The notes under the pieces are model-generated. The model ran no database searches. It worked only from the letters and a program-made list of their open reading frames with translations, and had not been told where the DNA came from. DNA of 64,000 nucleotides from Oscheius sp. JU75 (taxonomy: Eukaryota; Nematoda; Chromadorea; Rhabditida; Rhabditidae). Shown here piece by piece: positions 1 to 11,379 of this stretch. Both the position numbers and the translations under genes were made by a program. Each line of letters begins with the position of its first letter. The stretch's first letter is position 1. The DNA lies in the NCBI GenBank assembly GCA_037178855.1, contig JASJZC010000006.1:9156501-9220500 (forward strand). The letters run 5' to 3'.

Positions 1-349
1 CTCTCGCTCTCGGAGGAGACGCTTTCAGGCCTTCCCTCTGTTGACTCTCTGCTTAGAGGGCCAGCTGTCATTATACGTTTTCTCTCTTTCCCTTTTACCA
101 AAACTGCGAGATGACCCTTGGCGACCCGCCGTGAGACAGAGAGACACCGCGTCACCAACAACACCCCCTTTACACCATCTCGTTAGCAAATCCCACTAAT
201 CGGGAGGATTTTCTCAAAGATTTCAACGGCTTACGATCGTTCCAAACTATTTTAATCTTGTTATGTTTTGAAAAATTAATAGTTATATCCATGTCTATTT
301 ACCGCCATTTTTCCGGTCCAAAATTTTTTTTCATTTTTGAAGTTTCCGA

Positions 350-398
350 TGTTCTACGAAGTTATAGCCCTTGTTCTCTCCTACAACTTTGCAGAACA
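350..398 (+). repeat. Palindromic repeat, copy P1
   Basis: Left arm 350-367 and right arm 381-398 are inverted copies of the 18-nt motif TGTTCTRCRAAGTTGTAG, around a 13-nt loop (368-380). The right flank carries the family tail AAATGCTGTCTTAACC. Intergenic. Confidence 0.75.
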
Positions 399-605
399 TA
401 ATAAAGTTCAAAAATGCTGTCTTAACCCTGAAAAATGACTCAGATCTGGCGCGAAGTTTCGTCTCGTTTGTCTACTAGTCTCGCACGTACCATCTAACAC
501 AATCGGAGATTGAGAAGCCCAGTACGGGCAAGAACGCGCACTATCAGACACTTGAACATTCTTAGTTTTATTTCAGATGTAGGATGACATTTTTTAGCTT
601 TCCGA

Positions 606-654
606 TGTTCTGCAACGTTGTAGCCTTTGATCTGCTCTACAACTTTCCATAACA
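606..654 (+). repeat. Palindromic repeat, copy P2
   Basis: Arms 606-623 and 637-654 surround a 13-nt loop (624-636). The flank again reads GAAATGCTGTCTTGAC. Intergenic, about 250 bp from copy P1. Confidence 0.75.
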
Positions 655-1702
655 TCAGAATACTTGGAAATGCTGTCTTGACTTATGAAATGCCTTTCTT
701 CCCCTCCGTACCGTCTCAGTGATTTCCATTTGGAGTAACCGAGACAGTACAGATGTGAAAGAGGGGGAAAATATTAAAGATAGCCCAAAATTAGATCCAT
801 GTAGTACAAAATGGGTGCAGAGGGGTCCTCTCGTGTTCGTCCGCCCCCGATCCACTATCGATCGATGCTAATTTTAGCCTGCCAGCTGGGCAGTGTCTTT
901 CAAGAAAGCGGGTCCTCTCAATCTAGTAGATGATATGGCTTTTTTTTATAGAGAGGTCAGGTACGGGATGCGAAGACCTCGATTTACCTCTCTTACCCGC
1001 TATGGCCCTTTTGGTATATCGATCGATTCGCCCCCCAATGTCGCATATGATGTGGTTGTGCGATCGCGCAGCAGCACAACTGCCACCAGCCGACTGGCCC
1101 ACTTTCCAGCTACTTTTTCTCATACTCAGTTGGGACTAATCACATTCTCATATATTCATGATATTCTATTGCTTTTCTCTTTTTTTTTCCAAACCCAAGA
1201 ATTCGTCATGGTAGTAGTCGAGTTTTTGGTCTGATTCAGATCTTCTCGCAAGAAAAAAACCCCTGCTTGAATTTTATTGATAGTGACGTCGGGTGTGTCA
1301 ACTCCGGGTCTGTTTTCTTAGTGACTCCGCGCCTGACTTCCGCAGAAACTTTTCCAATCTTTTGTCTCTCTATAACCCTCATCGGCTTAACCTATCTGTC
1401 GAGCTCTTGCCAGACCTTCTGTCACGTGTGATTTCGAACCAAACTTTACCCCAACTTTGAGAAATTTACGTACGCAATTTCGTGTAACAAAAAATATCCA
1501 GGGCCACGGTTTGACTTGATCAGTCCTACCTTTACAATTGACATTTGATGTCTGTGATTCAGTTAGATTTTAGATAAAATTTGACAAAGTTCGCGTAGCC
1601 TGTTTGTCAAATGTGTCAGAAGCGAAGTAGACAATTTAATCTGCAAAAAGTACTTGGTAGGTCCGTCAGGAAGCGACTAGTAGAAAGCTCCAGCCGTCCA
1701 CT

Positions 1703-1751
1703 CAGATATCCCCCATTAGAAACAGTAGAAGAGCCAGCCGTCTCCGACGGC
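1703..1751 (-). mobile_element. Helitron-like 3' terminal hairpin (solo)
   Basis: Read on the minus strand there is a perfect 7-bp stem, AGCCGTC / GACGGCT with a 3-nt loop (1736-1752), preceded by GGGGA and followed by GGCTCTTCTACT. The 3' end of the complete Helitron at 43152-48762 has the same hairpin in similar flanks. The final bases here are CTAC rather than CTRR, so this is a decayed or related end. No matching minus-strand 5' end was found nearby. Confidence 0.35.
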
Positions 1752-2036
1752 TTCCCCGTTCCTTTGCCTTCAGTTTGCATTGGCGGCTGCGCCGCTTCGT
1801 AGTAACAAAAGGCTTCCAGTGACTTCATTGAGACAAAAACTAAGTCCTAGGGCGTACTCGATTTGCCAACCAATTTAGCCAATAACCGTTTCTGAACAAC
1901 AAAACTTCTGGATAGCATAGAAGGCTCTCTTCTGTTTCGTGAACTCGGAAAAACAAACATAAAACAAATAAATAAAGTCCGCTACAGAAATCATCGCGCT
2001 ATAAATAAGGAAGATATGTGAGAGCTTCGATATATT

Positions 2037-2090
2037 TCTCTACTATTAACATGCATGGTCATCTGTCTGTCCGTTCGTCCGTGAGCCCGA
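2037..2090 (+). mobile_element. Helitron-like 5' terminus (solo)
   Basis: The plus strand reads TCTCTACTATTAACATGC, then ATGG, then a run of CTGTCCGT-type repeats. The 5' end of the complete Helitron reads TCTCTCTACTACTAAAGC, then AATGG, then GTCCGTCCGTCCG. The resemblance over about 50 bases, including the TC-initial TCTCTACTA core, suggests a related non-autonomous or truncated Helitron pointing right. No 3' hairpin in that orientation was found downstream. Confidence 0.45.
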
Positions 2091-2736
2091 AACAAAAGCG
2101 AGCCAGTTAAGTTGTGTTGTTCAGAAATTTAGTGCCTAAACTGGATGGCAAATTAACTTTGGGTGCGCTCTAAAACTTGGCTTTTTTCACAGTGAAGCCA
2201 CTGAGAGGCCACTTTTTTCTCCTATTTTAATTTTTGAAAAAAAAAATCTATGGGTCGAGACTCTGAAACGCTTGACTTCGATCGGCTGGCAAGCGAGTTG
2301 TAGGAGAGCCAAAACATTTCATGATACGTCCTTCTATTACCTTCAAATTACCATAACGTAATGTTGGGTTGTTTTGACTGTTTGGGTGTTATCAACCCAA
2401 ACTCCCACTCTCTGCCTCATGTTTGCTCACAGTGGCGGTCGTATTCTCGACGTCCCATGGAAGCACGAACGGTTTCTACCCCCTACCCCCTCTCCAAAAC
2501 AAAGTTTACACAGAGACTTCCAAAATTCTCCTGCTTCAGTCCCTCCCCCTTTATTTTTTCGGGCTCTAAAAGTATTTGGAAGCGTAAAGGGTCCTCACAA
2601 TAACTCTCAAACCCAAAATGGGAGATTTGGTGTTAGACGGGATGCTCTCCGAATTTTCATTGGAACTATCCATGCTTACCTATTTTTTCGACAAATTAAA
2701 CAATTTTCAGCTGGATGGAGGAAAGTAGCGGTTGAT

Positions 2737-5700
2737 ATGAACAAGTATTGGGGAGAGGAGAAGCATTCCGATGCCGTCTATGCCGTCTGGCTCAAGAAGG
2801 TCCGCTACGTACCGCCTCCCGGCTATGAGGGCGTCCCGGTCAGTTTACAGTCTCATAGTTCCTGTCTGTGTACTGTCTGTCTTACCATTAATCTTGCTCT
2901 ACCTCCCCTGCCTCAGTCCCAGTAACTTCCATGATGCTCTGCCACTTCTGGCCGCCGCCACCTTTTGGCAGTCGCTCACTTCCGGTCAGTTGATAGATAG
3001 GGTTAGCTGGTGCAAGCACCCCCTTTTTCGGGCTTCTTCGCGCTATTTCCATCAATCGCCTTTGACAGGCCCGACGGGCAGAGATGAGCTGTTGGTCTCG
3101 AGTTCAAAGAATAAGCTATGAGTGCCTCTCGTTGTAATTGGGGTGGAGGGTTTGGATTTCGTTTCAGTCAAGACTTTTTTCAACGGGCAATTGATCCCGA
3201 ATCAGGACGGAACTGGATACGGTTAACCGTTCGCTATACAACCACAGATTGTTTATATTGCCCTTGGCACCTGACTAGGCCTCCTCTTTTCCTGAGTCAC
3301 GGCCTCTCTCGTTCACTCTTAAGCCCCTCTAACTACCTCACTTCCAAATGACGAATTGGCCTTTTCGACCTCGTTTCGCTGTACTGTTTTAGAACGAAGA
3401 TTGTCCTTCTGGACACTGAAAAGTTTAGTCTCTGTATCTCTTTCTCTCTAACAATGTTTGTTCTTCTGAAATGACCAGTAACTCTCCCCGATGCGTTCCA
3501 ACTATGACCCTGCTGAGGATTAACCCTGATTCCGTCAGGCAGTAGCATATGTTTTCCTCCCTCACACCAAAACCATTCCCTCGGCCCTATTTGCCCATCT
3601 TCCAGGAAAGCAATCTTTCATATTTGCTATCTTGAATCACATTTAGTTTCCGTCTTCGCCAGCTGTATTTTTTCCTGTATGACGTTGGGCTCCCCCACGT
3701 TGTTTTCGTGGGGTTGAATGACTCTCTCCCTCGCTCCCCCGCGGCCACATTCCCGCCAAGTACTCCGACTTTTCCCTCGGCGGTCAACTATGCTAATTTT
3801 GATCACTTTCTAAAGGAGGTAGCTCCCTCCTCTCTCGAATCTAGGTTATCGCTTTTCCAGCTGGCGCACATCTGTCCGTTTACACGAAATCGATGCGCTC
3901 CGTTTTTCCGCTGTCCAGTCATAAAATCAAAGATATTTTCCAGAGGTATCGTCCACTCGATCCGGACAGACAACCGTCTGATCCAGCGGAAGACATGGGA
4001 TCGGATCATCTGCAATGGGAGTCGGTCAAGGAGAAAGTCATCAAGGCCGGCACTTTGGAAAAACTCATTGTAAGCGATATTTGCATAATATTTGTTAAAG
4101 TGCTCGCGTTTTGAGTTGAAGACGGTATTTTTCGGAGTTTCATGTTCTACAAAGTTGTAGCATTTGATCTCTTCTACAACTTTGCAAAACGTCAAAAATC
4201 TGGAAAATCGCATTTTAGACCAGAAATAAGACTTGAAATATCGGCGTAACGAATCATTATGTTTCCTGCCCACACTGTTTCGGTTGCTCAAAATGCGACT
4301 CTATTAGATGATACGGGTGAGACTCTGAGTAATGTATGGTCGATCCTCGCGCCATTTTGGGGCTTTTTGCAAGGTCAAAACAGTACTTTCTGACCTTATG
4401 AAGTTGTAGCCCTTATTCTGTTCTACACTATTGCAGAACATTGGAAAGTCTAGAAATGGTGTCTCCATCTGAAAAACTGTTTCCGAAGCTGCGTGTTTTT
4501 TTTTTTTTGCTAGACTTCAATTCGAGGCTTTACAGTATGTCAAGCGAAAAGTTTAGGAAGCCCTGGTCGGAACCGACGATCTCATGGACTCCCGCCATTT
4601 CAACGTCTTCTTCGCCACATACAGATCCTTCAGTGATCCGCCGACAGTCCTGGACAGACTCTTGAGACGGTATGAGGCTCTGGAGAATGAGGTCAACGGC
4701 AGCACGTCAGCCCTCGTCATCCAGAAGTGAGCTTTAGTGACTACTGGGTCAAATGTGCTTTAGTTCAATCCGATCAGTCCTCATCTGCTGGTTGGACATG
4801 TATCCTGAAGACTTTTACGATCCGCCCAACGATTTTGCCATGACTACCAATCTTTTGGATTTTGGACATCGACATCGGTTGTCGGATCTGAGGGCGAAAA
4901 CTCGAAAACTTCGGGAACATTTCAAGAGAATACAGGCGGATGGCGGTCTTGTAGGTAAGATTTTTTTTTTACAAGATGCTTAAGAATCCCTTCGCTATCC
5001 CATTCAAATATTCTTTTTTCAGCCCAACTTCCTTCCCTGGACCAGCTGGCCTACGCATTCGGCTACGATCCTAACGAGTACACCAAGAACCCGAAGGACA
5101 GGGTCAAGATGTTCGATGTCGGGAAGGAGAACTGTGTTCAGATAGCCGAGCAGCTCACGTTCTGGGATGCCGTATGTTTTTTCATTAGAAAATTTGAACA
5201 AAAATTTCTAGGCGCTTTTCAAAGAGCTACTGATCCACCAGTGTCAGGGCTGTGTGTGGACCAAAAGACATAAGCTGAGCGCGGATCGAGTCTACACAGT
5301 CAAGGCGACAATCGACCAGTTCAACGCTGTTTCTCAGAGAGTCATGACCAGCATTGTGCTCCCTGACTGTCGTCCAGACTTCAGGGCTAAGATCATCGCC
5401 AAGTGGATTGATATTGCTAGAGTATGAGTACTTTTTGCCTCTCTCACTGTCTCTTCCAGGAACTGAGAGCATTGAAGAACTTCTCCTCCCTAAAGGCTGT
5501 CCTGTTCACCCTACAATCGGAGCCGGTACATCGCTTAAAAACTGCCTGGCAGCTTGTCCCTACCCGATCTCAGACACAGTTCAAGGAACTGAAGTCTATT
5601 TTTGACATGGACGATAATGGGGAAGACCACAATGTGAGGAAGATACTCGATCAGGTGAGGGTTACTCTTGATTCATTCCGTTTGAACGGCGCAGCCGGTT

Positions 5701-7455
5701 AGCGCTCCGACTACGGAACAAAAGGCGTCGAATTCAAATCCCATGTGCGACAAACGCTTTTGTAACTAGAATTTTAGGAAGGAACAGCGAAAAGCTCACC
5801 ACTCAGACGTCCTCAGTTGATCCAAAACTGCCGAAGAACCAAGAGTGATGTCAATTTGGCGGAATGTCAAGGAACTGTCCCCTATCTGGGCTCATTTCTG
5901 ACCGACCTGGCTATGATCGATCAGGCTCAACCGGATTACACTGACGGTATGGAGCCCCTTAATTTTCAAGTGGTCAAACTGTTTCAGAAGGGCTGATCAA
6001 CTTTGAAAAGCGGAGGAAAGAATTTGAGGTCCTAGCTAAACTTCGTCTGTTCCAATCGGCCGCCCGTGCGTACAAGATCCCCATGGATCGGGTCTTCTGT
6101 GCCTGGTTCCATTTCCTGCCCTGTCTGGGGGAGAAGGAATGCTTTTCGAGATCTCTAGAGGTCGAAAAGCCAGCTCCTTCCACGCCGAACATGAGCGAGA
6201 GACTCAATACAAGCAGCATGAGCAATGGAAGTGCCGTCTTGAAGAGGTATGCCTTCGTCGACAGTTATTTTTGGCTAGAGATTGGGGGGTCAACTTGGTA
6301 TTTCAGTGGCACCAATTTGTATAACATGCAGGGCAAGTTAAAGATACAATTTCGATACATATCCTATACAAGTTGGTGCGCACTTCAAAGACCCTGTCTC
6401 TTACCAATTGACCCATTTTAGTAGCACACTGTCTCGACTCTTCAATACCTCCAGGACATCTGAAGACCTCTCACCCAGTCCATCTCACAGTCACAGTCAT
6501 AGTCATAGTAGTTCGAACTCTCAACTCCAGCCTGGCTCCTCTACACCGCCTCTCCTCGGCCAGCTATCGCGGGACAGTGGCTACCAGTGCGAGGACTGGA
6601 TTGATGGTAGAGTCGATGGTGGACCACCTGGGCCCGTAAGATCTAAACCGCTTCCTTTGACAAGTTTTTTCTCAGATACCGTTGTCGACCCCGTCCGGCA
6701 GTTCCACTCCCGCAGCGAATTCTCTGTCCTGGAAGGGCGGGAGGTCTCTGTTTTATCACAACAACAATATCGGGTGCCAGTTCTCTCCCCAGAACCATTT
6801 CCCGCCTCCGCATCATCGGGCTCAGAGTCAGGACTCGACTCAGGAGATCAGGACCTCGCTGTCGAGAAGCAGCATCGACTGTACCAGCACAAACTCTCGG
6901 TCAAATACTCCCTTGATGCAAAGATTGAATGGCAGTTTCGACTCGAGGAGAAGGATCAATCACAGACATAAGAACAGTGATGTAAGAGGTCGTAATTGCT
7001 AAAGTATGTACCAATTTCAGGCCTCGACATGCTCTTCGACATCGCAAAACTCCCAGTCAGGGTTGGACACTCTCGGCTTCCATTTGGCTCGCGTTGGACT
7101 GGACGACGATCTTCAGACAGCCGAAGGCGGGGCCAACTACAAAGTTATCAAGGTCCTGAACGGAGACAGAATGACCGAGGTGGTCGGTCGGGCCCTGGAG
7201 AAGCATTTGATCGAAGAGGCCGCCGAGCTGTACTGTCTGGTGCAGCTGCTCCCAAACGGGAGCGAGTTCCAGCTGCCGGATAAGTGCAACCCGTTTTACG
7301 CGATGGCTCCCGACGAGTCATCGCACATGCTCAACCTACTATTGAAGCGTCGTAAGGACGACGCAGAGCCTACGCTGCCCGTTGGACCGTCGGCCAAGAA
7401 GCTGAACAAGAAGAAGCGCACAAACCTGCTTCGCTGGTCAAGCGGATATCTGTAG
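2737..7455 (+). CDS. rgl-1: RalGDS-type guanine nucleotide exchange factor (RGL-1 homologue)
   Basis: This is a GDP/GTP exchange factor for Ral GTPases acting downstream of Ras at membranes. My exons: 2737-2838, 3944-4069, 4557-4726, 4764-4954, 5023-5171, 5212-5421, 5460-5654, 5778-5946, 5988-6246, 6422-6635, 6676-6981, 7021-7455; all phases agree and give about 841 residues. Order: the RalGDS N-terminal motif [20 protein letters not shown]; RasGEF_N at about 65-180 ([12 protein letters not shown], then [13 protein letters not shown]); the CDC25 catalytic domain at about 200-470; a Ser/His-rich linker; and a C-terminal Ras-association domain at about 735-810. The start is uncertain: the frame stays open upstream to an acceptor at 2710, so an earlier exon may exist, and an out-of-frame ATG at 2714 would be a short uORF if 2710 is a trans-splice site. 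A poly(A) signal AATAAA lies at 7650. One intron (4727-4763) is only 37 nt; another holds two palindromic repeats. Confidence 0.88.
4143..4191 (+). repeat. Palindromic repeat, copy P3
   Basis: Arms 4143-4160 and 4174-4191 surround a 13-nt loop (4161-4173). It lies in the rgl-1 intron 4070-4556 together with copy P4. Confidence 0.75.
4392..4440 (+). repeat. Palindromic repeat, copy P4
   Basis: The left arm (4392-4409) is eroded at its outer end; the right arm is 4423-4440. The loop (4410-4422) is again 13 nt. Same rgl-1 intron as P3. Confidence 0.65.
5687..5752 (+). repeat. tRNA-like sequence (degenerate) in an rgl-1 intron
   Basis: The stretch GGCGCAGCCGGTTAGCGC forms a perfect D-stem (GCGC/GCGC) around an AGCCGGTTA loop and resembles box A; about 35 nt on, GAATTCAAATCCC resembles box B. 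Acceptor and anticodon stems do not pair, so it is not a functional tRNA by eye. Most likely a tRNA pseudogene or tRNA-derived SINE remnant in intron 5655-5777. Confidence 0.4.
6306..6383. mobile_element. Miniature inverted-repeat element, copy M1
   Basis: The ends GTGGCACCAATTTGTATA and TATACAAGTTGGTGCGCAC are inverted repeats enclosing about 40 nt. It lies in the rgl-1 intron 6247-6421. Related copies are at 26495-26580 and 28203-28281. Confidence 0.55.
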
Positions 7456-7862
7456 TCTCGATACGGGACCCCCAACCTACAAAGTGCTAAAACCTTTATG
7501 TTCGTGTGTACAACCAAATATTGCTCAACCTTTTTTGTGTACTTAGAGAAAGTATTGAGATGACTCTGTGTAAGCTTTAACAAGCATAATTCTACTTACC
7601 TGTGATTGCGGCCTCAGATTTTTATTTTCGGTCAAATCCCGTTCACTTTAATAAATATTTATTATTCAGTTATTTAAAAAATTACAATTACTTAAAGTGT
7701 GGTTACGGGAGTCTTGAGACGAAGAGAATCGCGTCCCTCTTGCCGAAATGTTCCCGCCGTCTTTTAACCTACATATCAAATCAATCGCCTTGCACTTTCG
7801 GTTTTTTGTAAATTAACAAAAAGTGGGTTTTCTCGATATTTTAAATCTCTTAGAATTTAGAT
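7456..7862 (+). promoter_or_regulatory. Intergenic spacer with poly(A) signal and a trans-splice-like acceptor
   Basis: The 407-bp spacer holds an AATAAA at 7650 and ends in an unpaired acceptor, AGAATTTAG (to 7860), two bases before the next ATG. This fits 3' processing of rgl-1 and spliced-leader addition to the downstream gene. No other feature is seen. Confidence 0.45.
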
Positions 7863-9804
7863 ATGTCAATCCGGAGCAAGAGAGCTAAACAAATTAACGG
7901 TTTCGCTATGGAGTGGGATCATAAACTTAACTGTTGGACCTGTCCTTTAAAGTACAAAAACTTAAAACTTGACCGTACAACATTAATTCAGAGAATGGGA
8001 GGCTTCTGGATACTGCAGAGCTCAGGCAAAGTCATCTAATGGAGAGTGGAGAATGGTGCGGGATCACAGCCATTCATTGCAACTTATGGTAGGTGTCAAT
8101 TAATTTGTGTTTTAAAATTTTTGTGTAGGAGGATTTCCAAAGGCTGACCAGGGCGAATGAGATTGATGTTCCAACACTCTTCAGGGAGGAGAAGACATTG
8201 AAGGTGAAAGTGTCCAGTGACGAGGACACCGGTAGTTCAGTTTTTATTTTTGAATATTTCCACAATTTTAGGCGACGAGAAAGAAATCGACTTCGAAAAA
8301 AGAACCGCGCAGCTGTTGGAGCTAGCGAAATCAACTGGTAAGCTTGAAACTTTTGAGTAGGTGCTTTTTAGTTAATCAAAACATACAAATTCCAGATGCT
8401 CAACCAGTACGGGAGAGCCAAGAACGATTCGAGGCTATATGGTCACTTCATTTTGTCTGGAACCTATGGAGGAAGAGGCTGAAGATGTGGCTAGTGTTTC
8501 AACCGAGGAAGAAGCTGAAGATACAGCAAATTCGGTCAAACGGGGGAGAAGAAGTCCTAAGAAGTGTTCCAGGTTTTAAAACTACTGCCTACAAGTCATC
8601 TTATTTTTCTAGTGTTACCGGTGGTGTAAAGAGACGACGTAAGCCGCAAAATAACCTGAACTCTGATACTGAGCAGTCTACGTTCGTAAATTATTCGTAC
8701 TTGACAAATTTTGGGTTTCAGAACCTCTTCCAGTTCCGGAGAAGAGGAAGAAGAAGTGATCCCAGTTCCCAAAAATCTTGAAAATCCTTCAACAAGTGGA
8801 AATTCTTCCCCAGCAAGTAACAAGGAAAATTTCCAGAGTAAACTGTAAGTGTTGCGACTTTTCTCACCGTAGTCAATCTTAGTAACAAAGAAACAGAGTC
8901 GGACGATGACTGTCCGCCGAAAAAAGGCCGCGGGCGGCCGAGAAAACATACAGTAGTTTCCGAGCGTAGCAAGTTTACGTAAGTGCAGTTTTACATAATT
9001 TACGGAAGCCCTTTTATTGTCTGTTCAGGAACGGGGGTAGACTGGCGGCATACTGTGTAATTTTTCCTCGCGGGATCCACCGGGCCAGTCCTTTAACATT
9101 GCATTGGCAGCGGATTTTCGTGGTTCTTGTTCTTTTCACCAATTTTCTCACCTTTTTTTACGGTAATTTTCAAACGTACCGAATGACAACAAAAAGGCTG
9201 ATAAGAAAAAACATACACAGAAAAATCAGGTGAAATTCGTTGCCAAATGTTAAAGGACTGGCGCAGCGAGCAGAAATTCTACAGTATGCTCCTGTTCCTG
9301 AAACAGACTATACTTTCTTCTTTGTATACCATCGCGCTGTTGCCAATTTTTCCCCTTGCACACCGCTCTCTAGAGACCTATTTTTACCTCGCGAAAACTA
9401 TTTTTCCCTTAATAAGAGCATAAAATTTGCCATGCATACAGAAGAAACCTGAATTATGGTGAAAATTCGAGTCGGACAGATTTTTTTAAGTCTTTTTTTA
9501 TGTTTCACATGATGATTTCCAGCTCAGCGGATTTCGGCTCTTCTACTTCCTTAATAGACGAAAAACTCTTCCAGGCCCTTTCCTCTATTGTTGGTGCTAT
9601 TTCTTGCACATTTTAAATCAAATTTAGCGCCCTGAAGATTCTTTGACCATCATACAAAAGCACATCGAGCTGCGATTGCAAGAGCTGGAAGCAAAGGCCC
9701 GGAGAGGAGAAAGCACGACGAAAGACGGAGTTTTGCTGTCAGAACTTGTCACTAAAATGGAAAACGTATATAAACAGAAGGAAATCTCTGGAATCCAGCT
9801 ATAA
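7863..9804 (+). CDS. FLYWCH zinc-finger protein with AT-hook
   Basis: Probable nuclear DNA-binding protein. Ten exons join in phase: 7863-7951, 7992-8088, 8129-8231, 8272-8356, 8396-8572, 8613-8681, 8722-8844, 8883-8978, 9523-9589, 9628-9804, giving about 360 residues. The N-terminus has a FLYWCH-type finger: W and C in NCWTCPLKEWEASGYC, then the HSH end (RMVRDHSHS). The middle is acidic/Ser-rich with patches such as EEEAEDVASVSTEEEAED and SSSSGEEEEE. A typical AT-hook, KKGRGRPRKH, is coded at about 8908-8937. The C-terminus is a short probable coiled coil (IIQKHIELRLQELEAKARR). Most introns are 38-41 nt; the exception (8979-9522) carries a MITE. FLYWCH proteins in worms include transcriptional repressors; the exact role here is unknown. 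The 8272-8396 and 8682 splice choices were made by phase and are the weakest. Confidence 0.75.
9084..9262. mobile_element. MITE, 179 bp, in an intron of the FLYWCH/AT-hook gene
   Basis: Perfect 16-bp terminal inverted repeats: GCCAGTCCTTTAACAT at 9084-9099 and its complement at 9247-9262. Internally TTGGCAGCGGATTT near the left end is matched inversely by AATTCGTTGCCAA near the right end, with a 4-base offset. No open frame. A clear target-site duplication is not seen. It explains why this intron is ten times longer than its neighbours. Confidence 0.7.
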
Positions 9805-10101
9805 GATTAGGTTAATTCTTGTCTATACTAAAAATTTTAATTTGCCATATGATCTCTCCTTCCTTTCATCTACCGTTTTTCTCTCAAGAACCGGTCTTTA
9901 ATTGTCATACTTGCCATGAATAAATGTTGTTGTCTTCCCTTTACACTCTTCTCGCCATTAAGACCTGATCCCGCCGAGGTCCTGTCGCGAAGGGGCAAAT
10001 TAACTGCTCCGAACTGTGCGGTATTTCTATGTTTTTGAATCGGTGAACTCTATTCCGGTATTTATGACTTCTATAGCTTATATTAATTGCAAATATTAGT
10101 T

Positions 10102-11012
10102 ATGAAGTGAGTTTCGAGTAGCTTAAACATTAAGTTGATGTTGCAGGAAAACGAAAAACCTCTTAAATTATGAAATGGCGCCGTTGGATGACACTAAAAG
10201 GGTCTACTTCTGTCCGTTGAGGTTCGTTTAGCACAAAAGGTAGTTTCAGTTTATTATTCAGCTTGATAGAAAGTATCAGTTGTCCAGCACAGATTGAGAG
10301 AGTAAACAAAGAGCCCACAATTCTAGAAGAACACTCGCATCCTCCGGAATTGACGGTAACCCCGACCTAATAGTTTCAAAGTTTTTATTTTTAGTATTCC
10401 TACCGAAGTCAGCTAAAGCCTCTAGGTATCAAGGTGAAAAAGCCAAAAGATAGGAAAAGGTCTAGGACGGAGAGTGTAAACGAAGGTACGGATTCCATTT
10501 TTTTTGGCTTAAGATTTTAGTTGTGAAAATACCTGGAGAGGAAGAAGAACCGCCGATAAAACGTTTCGAAGTTCCACCAGAACTTTTGGAAGAAGCTAGG
10601 CGAAAGGCGAAAAAGGTGACTTACAAGTGAGGGAGTTCCCATTTTCCCAAAATTTTTATTCTTAGCTGCTGGAACCAACGCGGTGAACCAGTCCAGCTGT
10701 CCGGATACATGGTCTCTTCTATCGATCTTGGTCCCGATCCTCGAACCAACGGACAAACGTATGTTTTACAGTCAGTTAACCCGGATAATTAAAAAGAAGT
10801 CCTTTAAAAACTGCTCATGGACATTGATACGCTTGTTGTACAATATGGCCAAATTCTAAAATGGGTCCCACAACAAAAATTTTTATAGGACTGCTTGCAA
10901 CCTTTCTGAACAAACTTTAAAATCACCATTTTTTCATTTTTATAGGGAAAACGGCTCAGATTCACTACCGGTAAATGGCAAAGTAACACGCTCTAGACGA
11001 CGAGCGAGTTGA
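10102..11012 (+). CDS. FLYWCH zinc-finger protein, short
   Basis: Probable nuclear protein of about 176 residues. Exons: 10102-10106, 10147-10221, 10262-10355, 10395-10485, 10521-10626, 10666-10758, 10946-11012. The FLYWCH-type finger reads NLLNYEM, then RVYFCPL, then ISCPAQI, ending in EEHSHPPEL, i.e. the C...CpA...HSH pattern. A basic stretch (KVKKPKDRKRSRTE) and a highly charged helix (PPELLEEARRKAKK) follow; the C-terminus ends in RSRRR. The 5-base first exon supplies only the start codon and two bases; it is preferred because an acceptor (ATATTAG) lies just before it. It starts 297 bp after the previous FLYWCH gene and has a poly(A) signal at about 11060. Possibly a tandem duplicate that lost the AT-hook part. 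Confidence 0.68.
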
Positions 11013-11379
11013 TCAAACTGATAACTAGACAATACGGGTAGGAAAATTCTAATCTAGATAATAAATGTCAACTTCAGGTCATTAACCAGCATTTCGCCTT
11101 GCCACGTCTGTCAGGCCACTTCAATATCCAAGATTCCCGCTGATCTCGCCCATATCTATTGTAGATTTTCAAATTCCCCGTTGTTGTATATTTGAAAAAT
11201 GTCAGTCATAAAATTGTCATGAGGAATGATTAGTCCGTCTTTAAGTGCACAATTCAGATGGGGATCCACGCATTTACAGCTAGCGATAAATGGTGATAAC
11301 AGTCGGCCACCGCCTTTAGTTGCCTCTGTATCGTCATTATTTTAAGAGTTATTACTCTACTTCCACACTTTTCAGGTCG
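11013..11379 (+). promoter_or_regulatory. Upstream region of gene A: GATA-like sites and trans-splice-like acceptor
   Basis: GCGATAAA (11284) and TGATAAC (11293) are GATA-type core sites. The unpaired acceptor CACTTTTCAG ends at 11375, four bases before the start codon. In nematodes GATA factors such as ELT-2 drive intestinal genes; use here is inference. Confidence 0.35.

Larger units (their letters stand above)
1..2736. other. No recognisable gene; repeats and possible upstream region of the RGL gene
   Basis: I see no exon chain with conserved protein content here. The open frames are short, overlap on both strands and lack recognisable domains. The interval holds two copies of the palindromic repeat (350-398, 606-654), a Helitron-like 3' hairpin (about 1703-1751, minus) and a Helitron-like 5' terminus (2037-2090, plus). 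Upstream exons and the promoter of the RGL gene probably lie here but cannot be placed by eye. Confidence 0.4.

Noticed and set aside
893-1234. 113-codon plus-strand frame
   Set aside because: No recognisable domain, no splice context, and overlapping frames of similar length on both strands.
10666-10686. Early stop (LLEPTR then stop) for the short FLYWCH gene
   Set aside because: It follows only if the donor at 10616 is used; the GTGAGG donor at 10627 gives a consistent phase and a longer product.
10861-10925. Possible ninth copy of the palindromic repeat
   Set aside because: Only a loose likeness to one arm (CTTGCAACCTTTCTGAACA) and no opposing arm.
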